The notes beneath the pieces were generated by a model. That model was not told the origin of the DNA and ran no database searches. It worked only from the letters and a program-made list of their open reading frames with translations. A program made the translations under genes and the position numbers. This document shows positions 1-5,781 of a stretch of DNA of 7,330 bases, piece after piece; positions within the stretch are counted from its first letter, which is position 1, and each line of letters opens with the position of its first letter. Location: positions 2,619 to 9,948 of the forward strand of contig DEIM01000173.1 of the NCBI GenBank assembly GCA_002352485.1, in the 5' to 3' direction. This stretch comes from Candidatus Dadabacteria bacterium UBA2774 (GTDB lineage: Bacteria > Desulfobacterota_D > UBA1144 > Nemesobacterales > UBA2774).

Positions 1-272
1 TACTTTATCGGTATATTAACCGCTTGTTTGAGCTTAGCCGCAAATTTTAATATTTCCTCACCCCTTACCGAAACCTCACCTTTCATATCGTAAGGAACTC
101 CGACAACTATCTCTGATGGATCGTAGCTTTCCACTAACTTCTTAATCTCATCTGTATCGTAGCGGATGTTCTTTCTCAGGATCGTAGTAACCCCGTTAGC
201 GGTTATACAAAGCTCATCGCTCACAGCTACACCAATGGTTTTTGTTCCGACGTCAAGAGCCAAAATGCGCAT
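1..272 (-). CDS. ruvX: RuvX/YqgF family Holliday-junction resolvase-like nuclease (5' part, cut by window edge)
   Basis: The first 90 residues are visible; the rest lies beyond the left edge. The protein starts MRILALDVGTKTIGVAVSD, the RNase H-fold opening of the YqgF/RuvX family, with the metal-binding aspartate at residue 7. The second family block, EIVVGVPYDMKGE, is at about residues 54-66. The family is usually near 140 residues, so the later catalytic block (WDERLT type) is not in view. Members of the family are linked to Holliday-junction resolution and to pre-16S rRNA 5'-end maturation; which applies here cannot be told. The ATG at 272 is chosen because it puts the RILALD motif at the N-terminus, as in relatives. 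An in-frame ATG at 311 would add 13 poorly conserved residues. No clear Shine-Dalgarno is present. It lies 60 bases after the permease stop and may be co-transcribed with it. Confidence 0.9.
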   Translation of the reverse strand, partial: MRILALDVGTKTIGVAVSDELCITANGVTTILRKNIRYDTDEIKKLVESYDPSEIVVGVPYDMKGEVSVRGEEILKFAAKLKQAVNIPIK

Positions 273-332
273 AAGATAGAGTAGATACCGATGTAAGTAT
301 CCTAATATCATGGTAACCCAAATCAGGCCGGG

Positions 333-1142
333 TTAAAAGTACAAATCATAGAACATATCCAAAGAGACTATAAATAGGAATACTGCAAATACTCGTCTAA
401 GCCTGTCCTGGCTCATACGGTTTGCGAGCCGTACACCATAGGGGGCAGCCAGGAGAACCGCGGGCGCCATTACAACTACTGAAGTTAGGTCCACGTAACC
501 AAGCGAGAACTCGGGCCTACCCGGAACATGAATCCCGTTAAATACCGAGCCCGCTGTACCGATAACGCTTATAAACAATCCGCCCGCAGTCGCGACTGCT
601 ATGGAGCGGTGTATCGAATAGCCAAATGCAGTAAGCGTGGGTGTAGTAAAGCTCCCGCCCGTGAGACCGACCATCGTTGAGGAGCAACCGATTATGAAAG
701 CCATGATACTCCTTACGATCCCTCCCGGCACATCTGAAGTAAGCTTGAAATCCTTGGTTGTAAAAAACATCTGTACCGATACCGCTAATATTATGAACGC
801 AAACACCTGCACAAGAAATCTGCTGGAGACGTAACGCATTATGAATAGACCGAGCAATACTCCAAGCACAAGACCCGGGATCCAGGTTTTCAAGAAAGAT
901 ATGTCGATATTACCGGCCCTGTACTGGGCTCTCGAAGCGCTTATCGACGAAGGAATGGCGAGAGTGAGAGAAGTACCCGCAGCCAGGTGCATCACAACTG
1001 AGGCGTGCACACCGAAGATTGGAAACAAAAAGAGAAATAAGGGGATCCTCACTATACCGCCCCCGACACCGAACAAACCCGAGGCAAAACCGGATACAAC
1101 GCCTGCGGCCAGAAGACTCAGCACATATGTGATCCAGTGCAT
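333..1142 (-). CDS. TauE/SafE-family (sulfite exporter-like) membrane permease
   Basis: This is a polytopic inner-membrane protein of about 269 residues, the usual length for TauE/SafE (DUF81) permeases. The family's internal pseudo-repeat is visible. The first copy has GFASGLFGVGGGIVRIPLF near the N-terminus. The second, GCSSTMVGLTGGSFTTPTL, begins about 134 residues later, and each copy is followed by several hydrophobic helices. Characterised members export small sulfur-containing or organic anions such as sulfite and sulfoacetate, but substrates vary widely and nothing here fixes one. The ATG at 1142 is chosen as start. A TTG at 1157 would overlap the upstream stop as TTGA, but its GGGAG (1161-1165) is only 3 bases away, too close for a good Shine-Dalgarno. 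With either start the gene is tightly linked to the upstream lipoprotein gene, so coupled translation is likely. It ends with TAA 60 bases before ruvX. Confidence 0.88.
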   Translation of the reverse strand: MHWITYVLSLLAAGVVSGFASGLFGVGGGIVRIPLFLFLFPIFGVHASVVMHLAAGTSLTLAIPSSISASRAQYRAGNIDISFLKTWIPGLVLGVLLGLFIMRYVSSRFLVQVFAFIILAVSVQMFFTTKDFKLTSDVPGGIVRSIMAFIIGCSSTMVGLTGGSFTTPTLTAFGYSIHRSIAVATAGGLFISVIGTAGSVFNGIHVPGRPEFSLGYVDLTSVVVMAPAVLLAAPYGVRLANRMSQDRLRRVFAVFLFIVSLDMFYDLYF

Positions 1143-1153
1143 TTCCACTTTAT

Positions 1154-2119
1154 TCAATCACTCCCGGTCAATTTCGCGGATAAATACTTCACAAAAGAAA
1201 TAACCCTGTCTGTAGATATAACATCTTCCTTACAAAACATATCTCTTTTAGGTACAAGTTTCGCATACTCTTTGTTTTTATAAGTTTTAATCCTGTTTTT
1301 CCACCCGGGAATCCACCTCTTCTCGTTTCTTTCAGGAGGGGAATTTTTGACTCGTCTTACGAGCACAAACTCTGCCTTGTCGGCAAATTCCTGAAGCGCC
1401 GGGTATCCGGGCTCTGTGCCGTTCATCTCAGTAAGCACTTGAAGGAGCCCCCACCCTTCGCCGCCGTAACGCTCAGTCGGTGCTACACCCTCTCCCTTAA
1501 AATTCACATAGTCAATCAGGACATACATTCCCATGGGAGAGCTAGCTACTCTATAGAACTGAGTTTTAATATGCTCCCGGTCGCGCTCAGGCGCAGCATT
1601 TAAAATCTTAGGTAGGCTTTGCTCAAGCCTCCCGGCCATAAAAAGAGACTGAAGCGGTATGGTTTCGAGTAGGAATTTTCTTAGAGATATCATTTTCGGG
1701 CTATTGAATTCTCTTATAAACTGCTCACGCGTACTCCAGGGAAGCTCGGGTACGGGCATCTCTGTAATCCAATTGGGCACAGCAGCCCCGTTATCTCTTA
1801 AAAACTCTAGCACTTGGGGGAATGTCTCGACAAAACGATATTCCTTACCCTTGGGGAACCAGAGAAAGTGTCCTATCCCCAATGACGCAAACTCCTCCCC
1901 TTCGTTCCACGCAGTCAGGTTCTCAGTCTTTCCCGCACCTTCGTTAATGAATATGAGCTCGCCGATTGTCTGTAGCTCTTCATCGGGAATACAAACCTTC
2001 TCTTCACTGCATGAATATAGGGACAAGGCAGTAAAGAATATCAGGCAAAACCATATTAAAGAACTGTAGAATGAGCTTAAGACCATAGGAATATCAATCT
2101 CATGGAAATATTTCAGCAT
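1154..2119 (-). CDS. Putative outer-envelope lipoprotein with a lysozyme-like catalytic motif
   Basis: The protein is 321 residues long and its function is not established. Residues 1-37 look like a lipoprotein signal: basic start (MLK), hydrophobic stretch 12-35, then LYSC with the lipidated cysteine at 37. Tyr at -2 is unusual for a lipobox. Residues 59-84 carry NEG, then NLTAWNEGEEFASLGIGH. The latter aligns without gaps to the T4 lysozyme segment that ends IGIGH. Glu60, Glu73 and Ser79 would sit where T4 lysozyme has catalytic Glu11, Asp20 and Thr26, with four extra residues after the first Glu. A second block, VNFKGEGVAPTERYGGEGWG (about 205-224), also looks conserved. I infer a periplasmic, membrane-anchored muramidase-like or degenerate lysozyme-fold protein. 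Activity is unproven because two of three putative catalytic residues are substituted. M1 is preferred over M12 because it supplies the basic N-region. No Shine-Dalgarno is near, and a dyad lies just upstream. The permease follows within 11 bases. Confidence 0.72.
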   Translation of the reverse strand: MLKYFHEIDIPMVLSSFYSSLIWFCLIFFTALSLYSCSEEKVCIPDEELQTIGELIFINEGAGKTENLTAWNEGEEFASLGIGHFLWFPKGKEYRFVETFPQVLEFLRDNGAAVPNWITEMPVPELPWSTREQFIREFNSPKMISLRKFLLETIPLQSLFMAGRLEQSLPKILNAAPERDREHIKTQFYRVASSPMGMYVLIDYVNFKGEGVAPTERYGGEGWGLLQVLTEMNGTEPGYPALQEFADKAEFVLVRRVKNSPPERNEKRWIPGWKNRIKTYKNKEYAKLVPKRDMFCKEDVISTDRVISFVKYLSAKLTGSD

Positions 2120-2123
2120 ATAA

Positions 2124-2154
2124 TCTGAACACTAGAAGCCTTACAGTATTCAGA
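2124..2154. repeat. Inverted repeat just upstream of the lipoprotein gene
   Basis: Arms of 10 bases, TCTGAACACT (2124-2133) and AGTATTCAGA (2145-2154), flank an 11-base loop. They match at 9 of 10 positions, and in minus-strand RNA the exception is a G-U wobble. The dyad ends 4 bases before the ATG at 2119. A perfect TATAAT at 2159-2164 on the minus strand could place a transcription start near 2152, inside the dyad, although I see no good -35. It could be a repressor operator or an RNA hairpin over the initiation region. No T-tract follows, so it is unlikely to be a terminator. Confidence 0.45.
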
Positions 2155-2201
2155 AGCTATTATATATAGAAGCGTCCGGAATTGATAGGAGAATAAATCA
2201 C

Positions 2202-2420
2202 TTAGTGGTAGGTATGTTGTTTTAAAGTATCGCCGTCTGAGATCGTTTCAAATACATCCCCACACCTATCGCACTCGAATCTTATTTCAGTAGGGGGGTG
2301 ACTAATACCGATACCTACAAGAACCCAGCCCCAGAAAGAGTAATCGGGTTTCGGCACAATCCAGGGATGTTCTCTGGTATGCCCACATCTGCACTTTTTT
2401 TCTTCAGGTTTATCAGCCAT
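2202..2420 (-). CDS. Small hypothetical protein with two Cys pairs (zinc-ribbon-like)
   Basis: The 72-residue product is not assigned to a named family. It is soluble apart from a short hydrophobic aromatic stretch, FWGWVLVGIGIS (about 29-40). Two cysteine pairs frame that core: CRC at 10-12, followed by GH, and CDRC at 50-53, followed by G. This spacing suggests a four-Cys metal site, most simply a zinc ribbon, possibly with His14 helping. There is no signal peptide. The start ATG at 2420 is the only Met near the N-terminus and lacks a strong Shine-Dalgarno. The gene begins 52 bases after the arfB stop with no terminator between, so it is probably read from the arfB promoter. The coding call rests on Cys patterning, an intact frame and its fit into the gap. 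A role in RNA or protein binding would be speculation. Confidence 0.7.
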   Translation of the reverse strand: MADKPEEKKCRCGHTREHPWIVPKPDYSFWGWVLVGIGISHPPTEIRFECDRCGDVFETISDGDTLKQHTYH

Positions 2421-2472
2421 GATTGTTTCAGGTCACTCTATTCTATAGGAACTTTTTGCGGAATCAAGTCCC

Positions 2473-2901
2473 TTAGTCGCTAGAATTGAACACGGGCTTC
2501 CGCATCTCTTTGACTTTACTTTTTTTTCTTTTTGATTCAAGTCTCTTGGTTTTTGATGCAAATGTGGGTTTTGTTTTTTTCCTTTGCCTGGGTACACGAG
2601 AGGCCTCTATGATTAATTGAGACAGTCTGCGTAAGGCATCTTCCCTGTTTTTTTCCTGACTCCTGTAGGTGTTTGCATGTATGATGAGAACTCCGTCCCG
2701 GGTCACTTTTCGCCCGGCCAGTTTAATGAGGCGCTCCCTTACATCGTGCTTAAGGTTAGGCGAGTTCTTTGCGTCGAATCTGAGCTGAGCCGCTGTTGAG
2801 ACCTTATTAACATTTTGTCCGCCTGGCCCCGAAGAGCGCACAAATTCAAAATTAAGCTCATTTTCGTCAAGTGAAATCTCAGGGTTAATGCTTATCATCA
2901 T
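2473..2901 (-). CDS. arfB: ArfB (YaeJ)-type peptidyl-tRNA hydrolase for ribosome rescue
   Basis: At 142 residues this matches ArfB length (about 140 in E. coli) and is far too short for a class I release factor. Residues 23-43 contain the catalytic GGQ at 27-29 within SSGPGGQNVNKVSTAAQLRF. The block YRSQEKNREDAL (79-90) and a long Lys/Arg-rich tail (about 102-137, KKTKPTFASKTKRLESKRKK) are both ArfB hallmarks. In the known family the tail threads into the empty mRNA channel of a stalled ribosome and the GGQ releases the nascent chain without a stop codon. The frame opens with two ATGs (2901 and 2898) and no Shine-Dalgarno. The best promoter lies immediately upstream, which suggests a leaderless transcript. 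The 72-residue gene follows 52 bases downstream. Confidence 0.94.
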   Translation of the reverse strand: MMISINPEISLDENELNFEFVRSSGPGGQNVNKVSTAAQLRFDAKNSPNLKHDVRERLIKLAGRKVTRDGVLIIHANTYRSQEKNREDALRRLSQLIIEASRVPRQRKKTKPTFASKTKRLESKRKKSKVKEMRKPVFNSSD

Positions 2902-2906
2902 AGAGA

Positions 2907-2934
2907 ATCATAAGTCGGCAGAGAGATTTTTCAA
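2907..2934 (-). promoter_or_regulatory. Candidate sigma-70-type promoter for arfB giving a leaderless mRNA
   Basis: On the minus strand, TTGAAA (2929-2934) and TATGAT (2907-2912) each match the consensus at five of six positions, with a 16-base spacer. Only TCTCT separates the -10 box from the arfB ATGATG, so transcription should begin at or within these start codons. This fits the absence of a Shine-Dalgarno. Consensus matches of this quality can arise by chance in AT-rich DNA, so the call is moderate. Confidence 0.45.
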
Positions 2935-2938
2935 GCAC

Positions 2939-2974
2939 TTTTATCGTCAATATTGATATGTGAGCACGATAAAA
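2939..2974. repeat. 9-bp perfect inverted repeat with an inner palindrome upstream of arfB
   Basis: TTTTATCGT (2939-2947) and ACGATAAAA (2966-2974) are exact reverse complements around an 18-base centre. That centre largely holds TCAATATTGA (2947-2956), itself a perfect 10-base palindrome sharing the last T of the left arm. The structure sits directly upstream of the predicted arfB -35 box, where an activator or repressor could bind. Neither strand shows a T-tract placed for termination. Function is unknown. Confidence 0.4.
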
Positions 2975-3025
2975 AGAACCTTTTTTGTATCGAACCGTTT
3001 CGGAATGAGAAAAGTGTTGCTGATC

Positions 3026-3074
3026 AAAAAAAATAGATATAAAGCCGGACTGCCTGCACAGCCCGGCTTTATAT
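3026..3074 (-). terminator. Rho-independent terminator of amt
   Basis: Read on the minus strand, a perfect 12-bp stem (arms 3063-3074 and 3037-3048, core CCGG plus AT-rich base) can extend by a further CTG/CAG pairing inside. It is followed after three bases by eight T residues (3026-3033). It starts 26 bases past the amt stop codon. This is a textbook intrinsic terminator and separates amt from arfB. The stem is also symmetric on the other strand but lacks a T-tract there. Confidence 0.92.
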
Positions 3075-3100
3075 AGGATAAATTCAGTTTCATTTAGTAA

Positions 3101-4426
3101 TTACAGGTCGTATCCCACTTCTCCGTGCTCGGAGATATCAATACCCTGTATCTCCTCTTCGCCACTTACCCTGAGTCCGATTGTAACCTGTATGAATTTG
3201 AGAATTATGAAAGAGATAATCGCGCAGTAAATAATTACGAATACGGCTCCGAACGCCTGAACCGCAAGCTGCTTGGAGATAACGAGGTCTTCTACTGCGC
3301 CTCCCAAAGCTGTGGACGCGAAAAAGGCTACGAGAATAATACCCACTAGCCCACCTACACCGTGAACGCCAACAACATCAAGCGCATCGTCATAACCGGC
3401 CCTATACTTGAACCATGTAGCCCCCACATATGCAAGAAGACTTGAGACAATACCTATCACTATAGCGCCCAGAGGCCCGACCGAGCCCGAGGCCGGCGTA
3501 ATAGCGGCAAGTCCCGCAATGGCGCCCGTTGCGAAGCCGAGCGCGCTTGGCTTCCCGACCTTAATCCATTCAATGGCTATCCACGTGAGCGCCGCTACGC
3601 ATGGGGATATCTGCGTTACGACAACAGCCATAGCGGCCTGCCCGTTCGCTGCAAGAGCGCTTCCGCCGTTAAAACCAAACCATCCCACCCAGAGCATCGC
3701 TGTACCGGTGAGAGTCATTGTCATATTATGAGGCGGAGTCGGCATCGGATAACCTCTCCTCTTTCCGATCACAATAGCTGCAATAAGAGCAGCTACTCCG
3801 GCAGTTATGTGGACCACTATTCCGCCTGCGAAATCTATAACTCCCATATCCGCGAGAAACGCTCCCTCACCACCCCATACCATGTGGGCTACGGGGAAAT
3901 AGACGAGTATGACCCAAATGGAAGAGAACAATAGCATCGCTGAGAACTTCATCCTCTCTGCGAAAGCTCCTACAATAAGTCCCGGGGTAATAATCGCAAA
4001 CGTCAGCTGAAACGCAAAGAACGAAAGCTCGGGAATAGCACCCGAAAGCGACTCAGTAGAGACTCCGTTTAGAAATACCTTTGATAACCCTCCCACGAAC
4101 GCGTGAAAGTTTCTCTCGCCATATACCATTCCCGTAGTGTCGAACGCGAGACTGTACCCGACCACCGTCCAGATCACTGTGACCACGGCCGTTATTGCAA
4201 AACACTGCATATAGACCGAGAGAACATTTTTTCTGGATACCAAACCTGCATAGAACATGGCAAGCCCCGGTATCATCATAAATAGGACAAGACCTGTTGA
4301 GATCAATATCCAGGTAGTGTCGCCCGAATCTAAACCATCTTGAGCAAACGCCAGTCCCGGAAGAAAAAGAAAAAAGATTAAAAAGGGTAGAATAACCCTT
4401 ATTAGAGCAGTATCGTATAAGCCCAT
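3101..4426 (-). CDS. amt: AmtB-type ammonium transporter
   Basis: The 441-residue product is a trimeric inner-membrane ammonium channel-type transporter. An N-terminal signal peptide (1-28) ends AFA before QD, as in E. coli AmtB. About eleven hydrophobic helices follow. The twin pore histidines are visible as FAGGIVVHITAG (His206) and DVVGVHGVGG (His355). Asp198 in DFAGG matches the conserved structural/binding Asp. The tail GEEEIQGIDISEHGEVGY (about 422-439) is the conserved C-terminal element through which GlnK-type PII proteins regulate these channels. The frame stays open to an ATG at 4516. The ATG at 4426 is chosen because GGAGG lies 9 bases before it, it opens directly into the signal peptide, and the sigma-54 promoter predicts transcription starting near 4455, downstream of 4516. 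No glnK lies on either side. The gene forms its own unit, closed by a strong terminator. Confidence 0.97.
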   Translation of the reverse strand: MGLYDTALIRVILPFLIFFLFLPGLAFAQDGLDSGDTTWILISTGLVLFMMIPGLAMFYAGLVSRKNVLSVYMQCFAITAVVTVIWTVVGYSLAFDTTGMVYGERNFHAFVGGLSKVFLNGVSTESLSGAIPELSFFAFQLTFAIITPGLIVGAFAERMKFSAMLLFSSIWVILVYFPVAHMVWGGEGAFLADMGVIDFAGGIVVHITAGVAALIAAIVIGKRRGYPMPTPPHNMTMTLTGTAMLWVGWFGFNGGSALAANGQAAMAVVVTQISPCVAALTWIAIEWIKVGKPSALGFATGAIAGLAAITPASGSVGPLGAIVIGIVSSLLAYVGATWFKYRAGYDDALDVVGVHGVGGLVGIILVAFFASTALGGAVEDLVISKQLAVQAFGAVFVIIYCAIISFIILKFIQVTIGLRVSGEEEIQGIDISEHGEVGYDL

Positions 4427-4435
4427 ATCTACATA

Positions 4436-4440
4436 CCTCC
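4436..4440 (-). promoter_or_regulatory. Shine-Dalgarno that fixes the amt start
   Basis: GGAGG on the minus strand lies 9 bases before the ATG at 4426. A nearer ATG is followed at once by TAG and cannot encode amt. The site excludes the longer reading from 4516 as the main start. Confidence 0.85.
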
Positions 4441-4465
4441 ATACTCTTTGTGTAACAGGAATTGT

Positions 4466-4481
4466 TGCAAGAGTAGTACCA
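4466..4481 (-). promoter_or_regulatory. Sigma-54 (RpoN) -24/-12 promoter of amt
   Basis: The minus strand reads TGGTACT-ACTC-TTGCA against the RpoN consensus TGGCACG-N4-TTGCA. The invariant GG (4479-4480) and GC (4467-4468) are present at exactly the required spacing, and only two defined positions differ. The predicted transcription start is near 4455, giving a leader of about 29 bases that contains the GGAGG. RpoN control of amt by NtrC-type activators under nitrogen limitation is well known in bacteria, which makes a chance match less likely. Confidence 0.8.
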
Positions 4482-4576
4482 ATAAGACAAGGCATACGGT
4501 AAAGAGCTTGGTCCAAAGCTTTATGGATAGTAAAAATATCAATTACAACAGCATGTTAGAGAGAGGTGGAAGGGTT

Positions 4577-4604
4577 ATTATAGAACATCATTTCTCGATT
4601 TGAA
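4577..4604 (-). promoter_or_regulatory. Possible second, sigma-70-type promoter upstream of amt
   Basis: Minus-strand TTCAAA (4599-4604, four of six consensus positions) and a perfect TATAAT (4577-4582) are 16 bases apart. This would give an mRNA with a leader of about 145 bases. Tandem sigma-70 and sigma-54 promoters occur at nitrogen genes, but the -35 is weak. Confidence 0.28.
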
Positions 4605-4637
4605 GAAAGATATTTATCAGGTTAGAGAGGAGGCTAT

Positions 4638-4694
4638 GCTTAATATTTAGACAAGCCGAGCTTAAGTATTAGGCACGCAGGTTGTATCATACAA
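4638..4694. promoter_or_regulatory. Repeats and dyad in the amt upstream region (possible enhancer)
   Basis: GCTTAATATTTAG (4638-4650) and GCTTAAGTATTAG (4660-4672) match at 10 of 13 positions and repeat every 22 bases, about two helical turns. TTGTATCATACAA (4682-4694) is a perfect 6-bp inverted repeat around one base. They lie roughly 180-240 bases upstream of the predicted sigma-54 start, where activator sites for RpoN promoters commonly sit. No canonical NtrC dyad (GCAC-type arms) was seen. The rest of the 301-base gap 4427-4727 holds only the promoters and Shine-Dalgarno listed separately; I see no gene in it. Confidence 0.3.
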
Positions 4695-4727
4695 TGATTC
4701 AATATTGCGTAATCGCCTTCATCAATA

Positions 4728-5729
4728 CTATTTTGTCAGATTGAGAAGGACGCGTCCTTTTTGTTTTCCCTGAAGTATGAGCTGAATGTTTTCCTCTAAT
4801 TCATCAAGAGATACTTCATTTGCAAGATCATCGAGGCTGCCGAGCTTCCAATCACCAGCTAATTTCCCCCAAACTTCAAGACGAAGGTCCATCGGGCAGT
4901 TTTGTGAGTCGATACCTATGAGTTTTACACCCCTCAGGATGAAGGGGTAAACGTTTAGCGGGAGGTCGGCTGAAGCCACGTTTCCGCAGCAGGTAATGAC
5001 GCCCATGGGCTTTGTTGCTTTAATTGCGGTCACGAGTATTTCGCCCCCGACCGTATCGACCACGCCCGCCCATCTTCCTTTCAGCATCGGTCTCCCCGAC
5101 TCGTCTCTAGACTCATCCCTGCTTATAACCTCTTTCGCACCCAGGTCTAAAAGAAACTGCGCCTGGTCCGTCTTTCCAGTCGAAGCTACAACGTCGTAAC
5201 CTAGCTTGGCGAGTATAGAAACGGCAACGCTTCCCACTCCGCCTGTAGCTCCAGTTACAAGTATCTCCCCCTTAGCAGGCGCGACTCCGTGTCTCTCAAG
5301 CTCAAGCACTGAATATGCCGCAGTAAAGCCTGCGGTGCCGTAAATCATGCTCTCCCGAAGAGAGAGGTTGGCGGGAAGCTTTATAACCCAATCTGCCGGG
5401 ACTCTGATATATTCCCCGAACCCGCCTGATGTATTACAGCCGAGATCATAGGCGTGAACTATTACCTCTTCCCCCGTACTAAACTCAGGAGAATTACTCT
5501 CGGCCACTATACCTGACGCATCGACTCCGGGCGTATGGGGAAAGTTTCTCGTAACTCCCTTATTTCCAGTAGCGGAAAGGGCGTCCTTGTAATTTAAAGA
5601 GGAATAACGAACGTTAACCAATACGTCCCCTTCGGGAAGCTCGTCAGTTGATCTATCCTTTATAGACCTTACAAAATTCTTTTCTCCCTCTTCCTCAACT
5701 ACCAAGGCTTTAAAATTTTTTCCGCTCAT
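4728..5729 (-). CDS. YhdH/AcuI-family zinc-free medium-chain NADPH oxidoreductase (acryloyl-CoA reductase type)
   Basis: The 333-residue product has the length and motif order of the YhdH/YhfP branch of the medium-chain dehydrogenase/reductase superfamily. The N-terminal catalytic domain has RYSSLNYKDALS (41-52) and the block HTPGVDASGIV (65-75). The branch-typical MIYGTAGFTAAYSVLELERHG is at about 128-148. The nucleotide-binding GATGGVGS (160-167) opens a Rossmann domain, and PFILRGVKLIGIDS (262-275) lies near the end. The catalytic and structural zinc cysteines of alcohol dehydrogenases are absent. Characterised relatives reduce acryloyl-CoA to propionyl-CoA with NADPH, a step that also detoxifies this electrophile; other members are general quinone or enone reductases. 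The exact substrate here is not proven. The start ATG at 5729 has AGGAGAG (5735-5741) five bases upstream. The segment RDESRDES (204-211) is a small local duplication. Confidence 0.93.
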   Translation of the reverse strand: MSGKNFKALVVEEEGEKNFVRSIKDRSTDELPEGDVLVNVRYSSLNYKDALSATGNKGVTRNFPHTPGVDASGIVAESNSPEFSTGEEVIVHAYDLGCNTSGGFGEYIRVPADWVIKLPANLSLRESMIYGTAGFTAAYSVLELERHGVAPAKGEILVTGATGGVGSVAVSILAKLGYDVVASTGKTDQAQFLLDLGAKEVISRDESRDESGRPMLKGRWAGVVDTVGGEILVTAIKATKPMGVITCCGNVASADLPLNVYPFILRGVKLIGIDSQNCPMDLRLEVWGKLAGDWKLGSLDDLANEVSLDELEENIQLILQGKQKGRVLLNLTK

Positions 5730-5734
5730 AGGGA

Positions 5735-5741
5735 CTCTCCT
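5735..5741 (-). promoter_or_regulatory. Shine-Dalgarno of the YhdH-type reductase gene
   Basis: AGGAGAG on the minus strand is 5 bases before the ATG at 5729. It is one of only two clear Shine-Dalgarno sequences in the window, the other serving amt. Confidence 0.8.
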
Positions 5742-5781
5742 CTTCTAGAGTTTTCAATTAATATACATAACGGTTTGCGAA

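Noticed and set aside
841..1203. A 120-residue plus-strand open frame.
   Set aside because: It lies antisense to the TauE/SafE gene and into the lipoprotein gene, and its composition is that of a shadow frame.
1659..2069. A 136-residue plus-strand open frame.
   Set aside because: It is antisense to the lipoprotein gene, which has a signal peptide, lipobox and coherent motifs. The plus-strand product has none.
2520..2600. T-rich runs as possible terminators or low-complexity insertion.
   Set aside because: They encode the Lys-rich C-terminal tail of ArfB, which is expected in the family.
3125..3934. Several plus-strand open frames opposite amt, and a 145-residue minus-strand frame inside its 5' half.
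   Set aside because: They overlap a strongly supported gene in other frames, show no family motifs, and have no initiation signals.
4427..4516. A 30-residue N-terminal extension of Amt from an ATG at 4516.
   Set aside because: It lies across and upstream of the sigma-54 element, has no Shine-Dalgarno, and would bury the signal peptide. The ATG at 4426 has GGAGG in place.
4651..4672. AAGC-CGA-GCTT as a terminator hairpin after the reductase gene.
   Set aside because: The stem is only 4 bp and no T-tract follows it on the minus strand.
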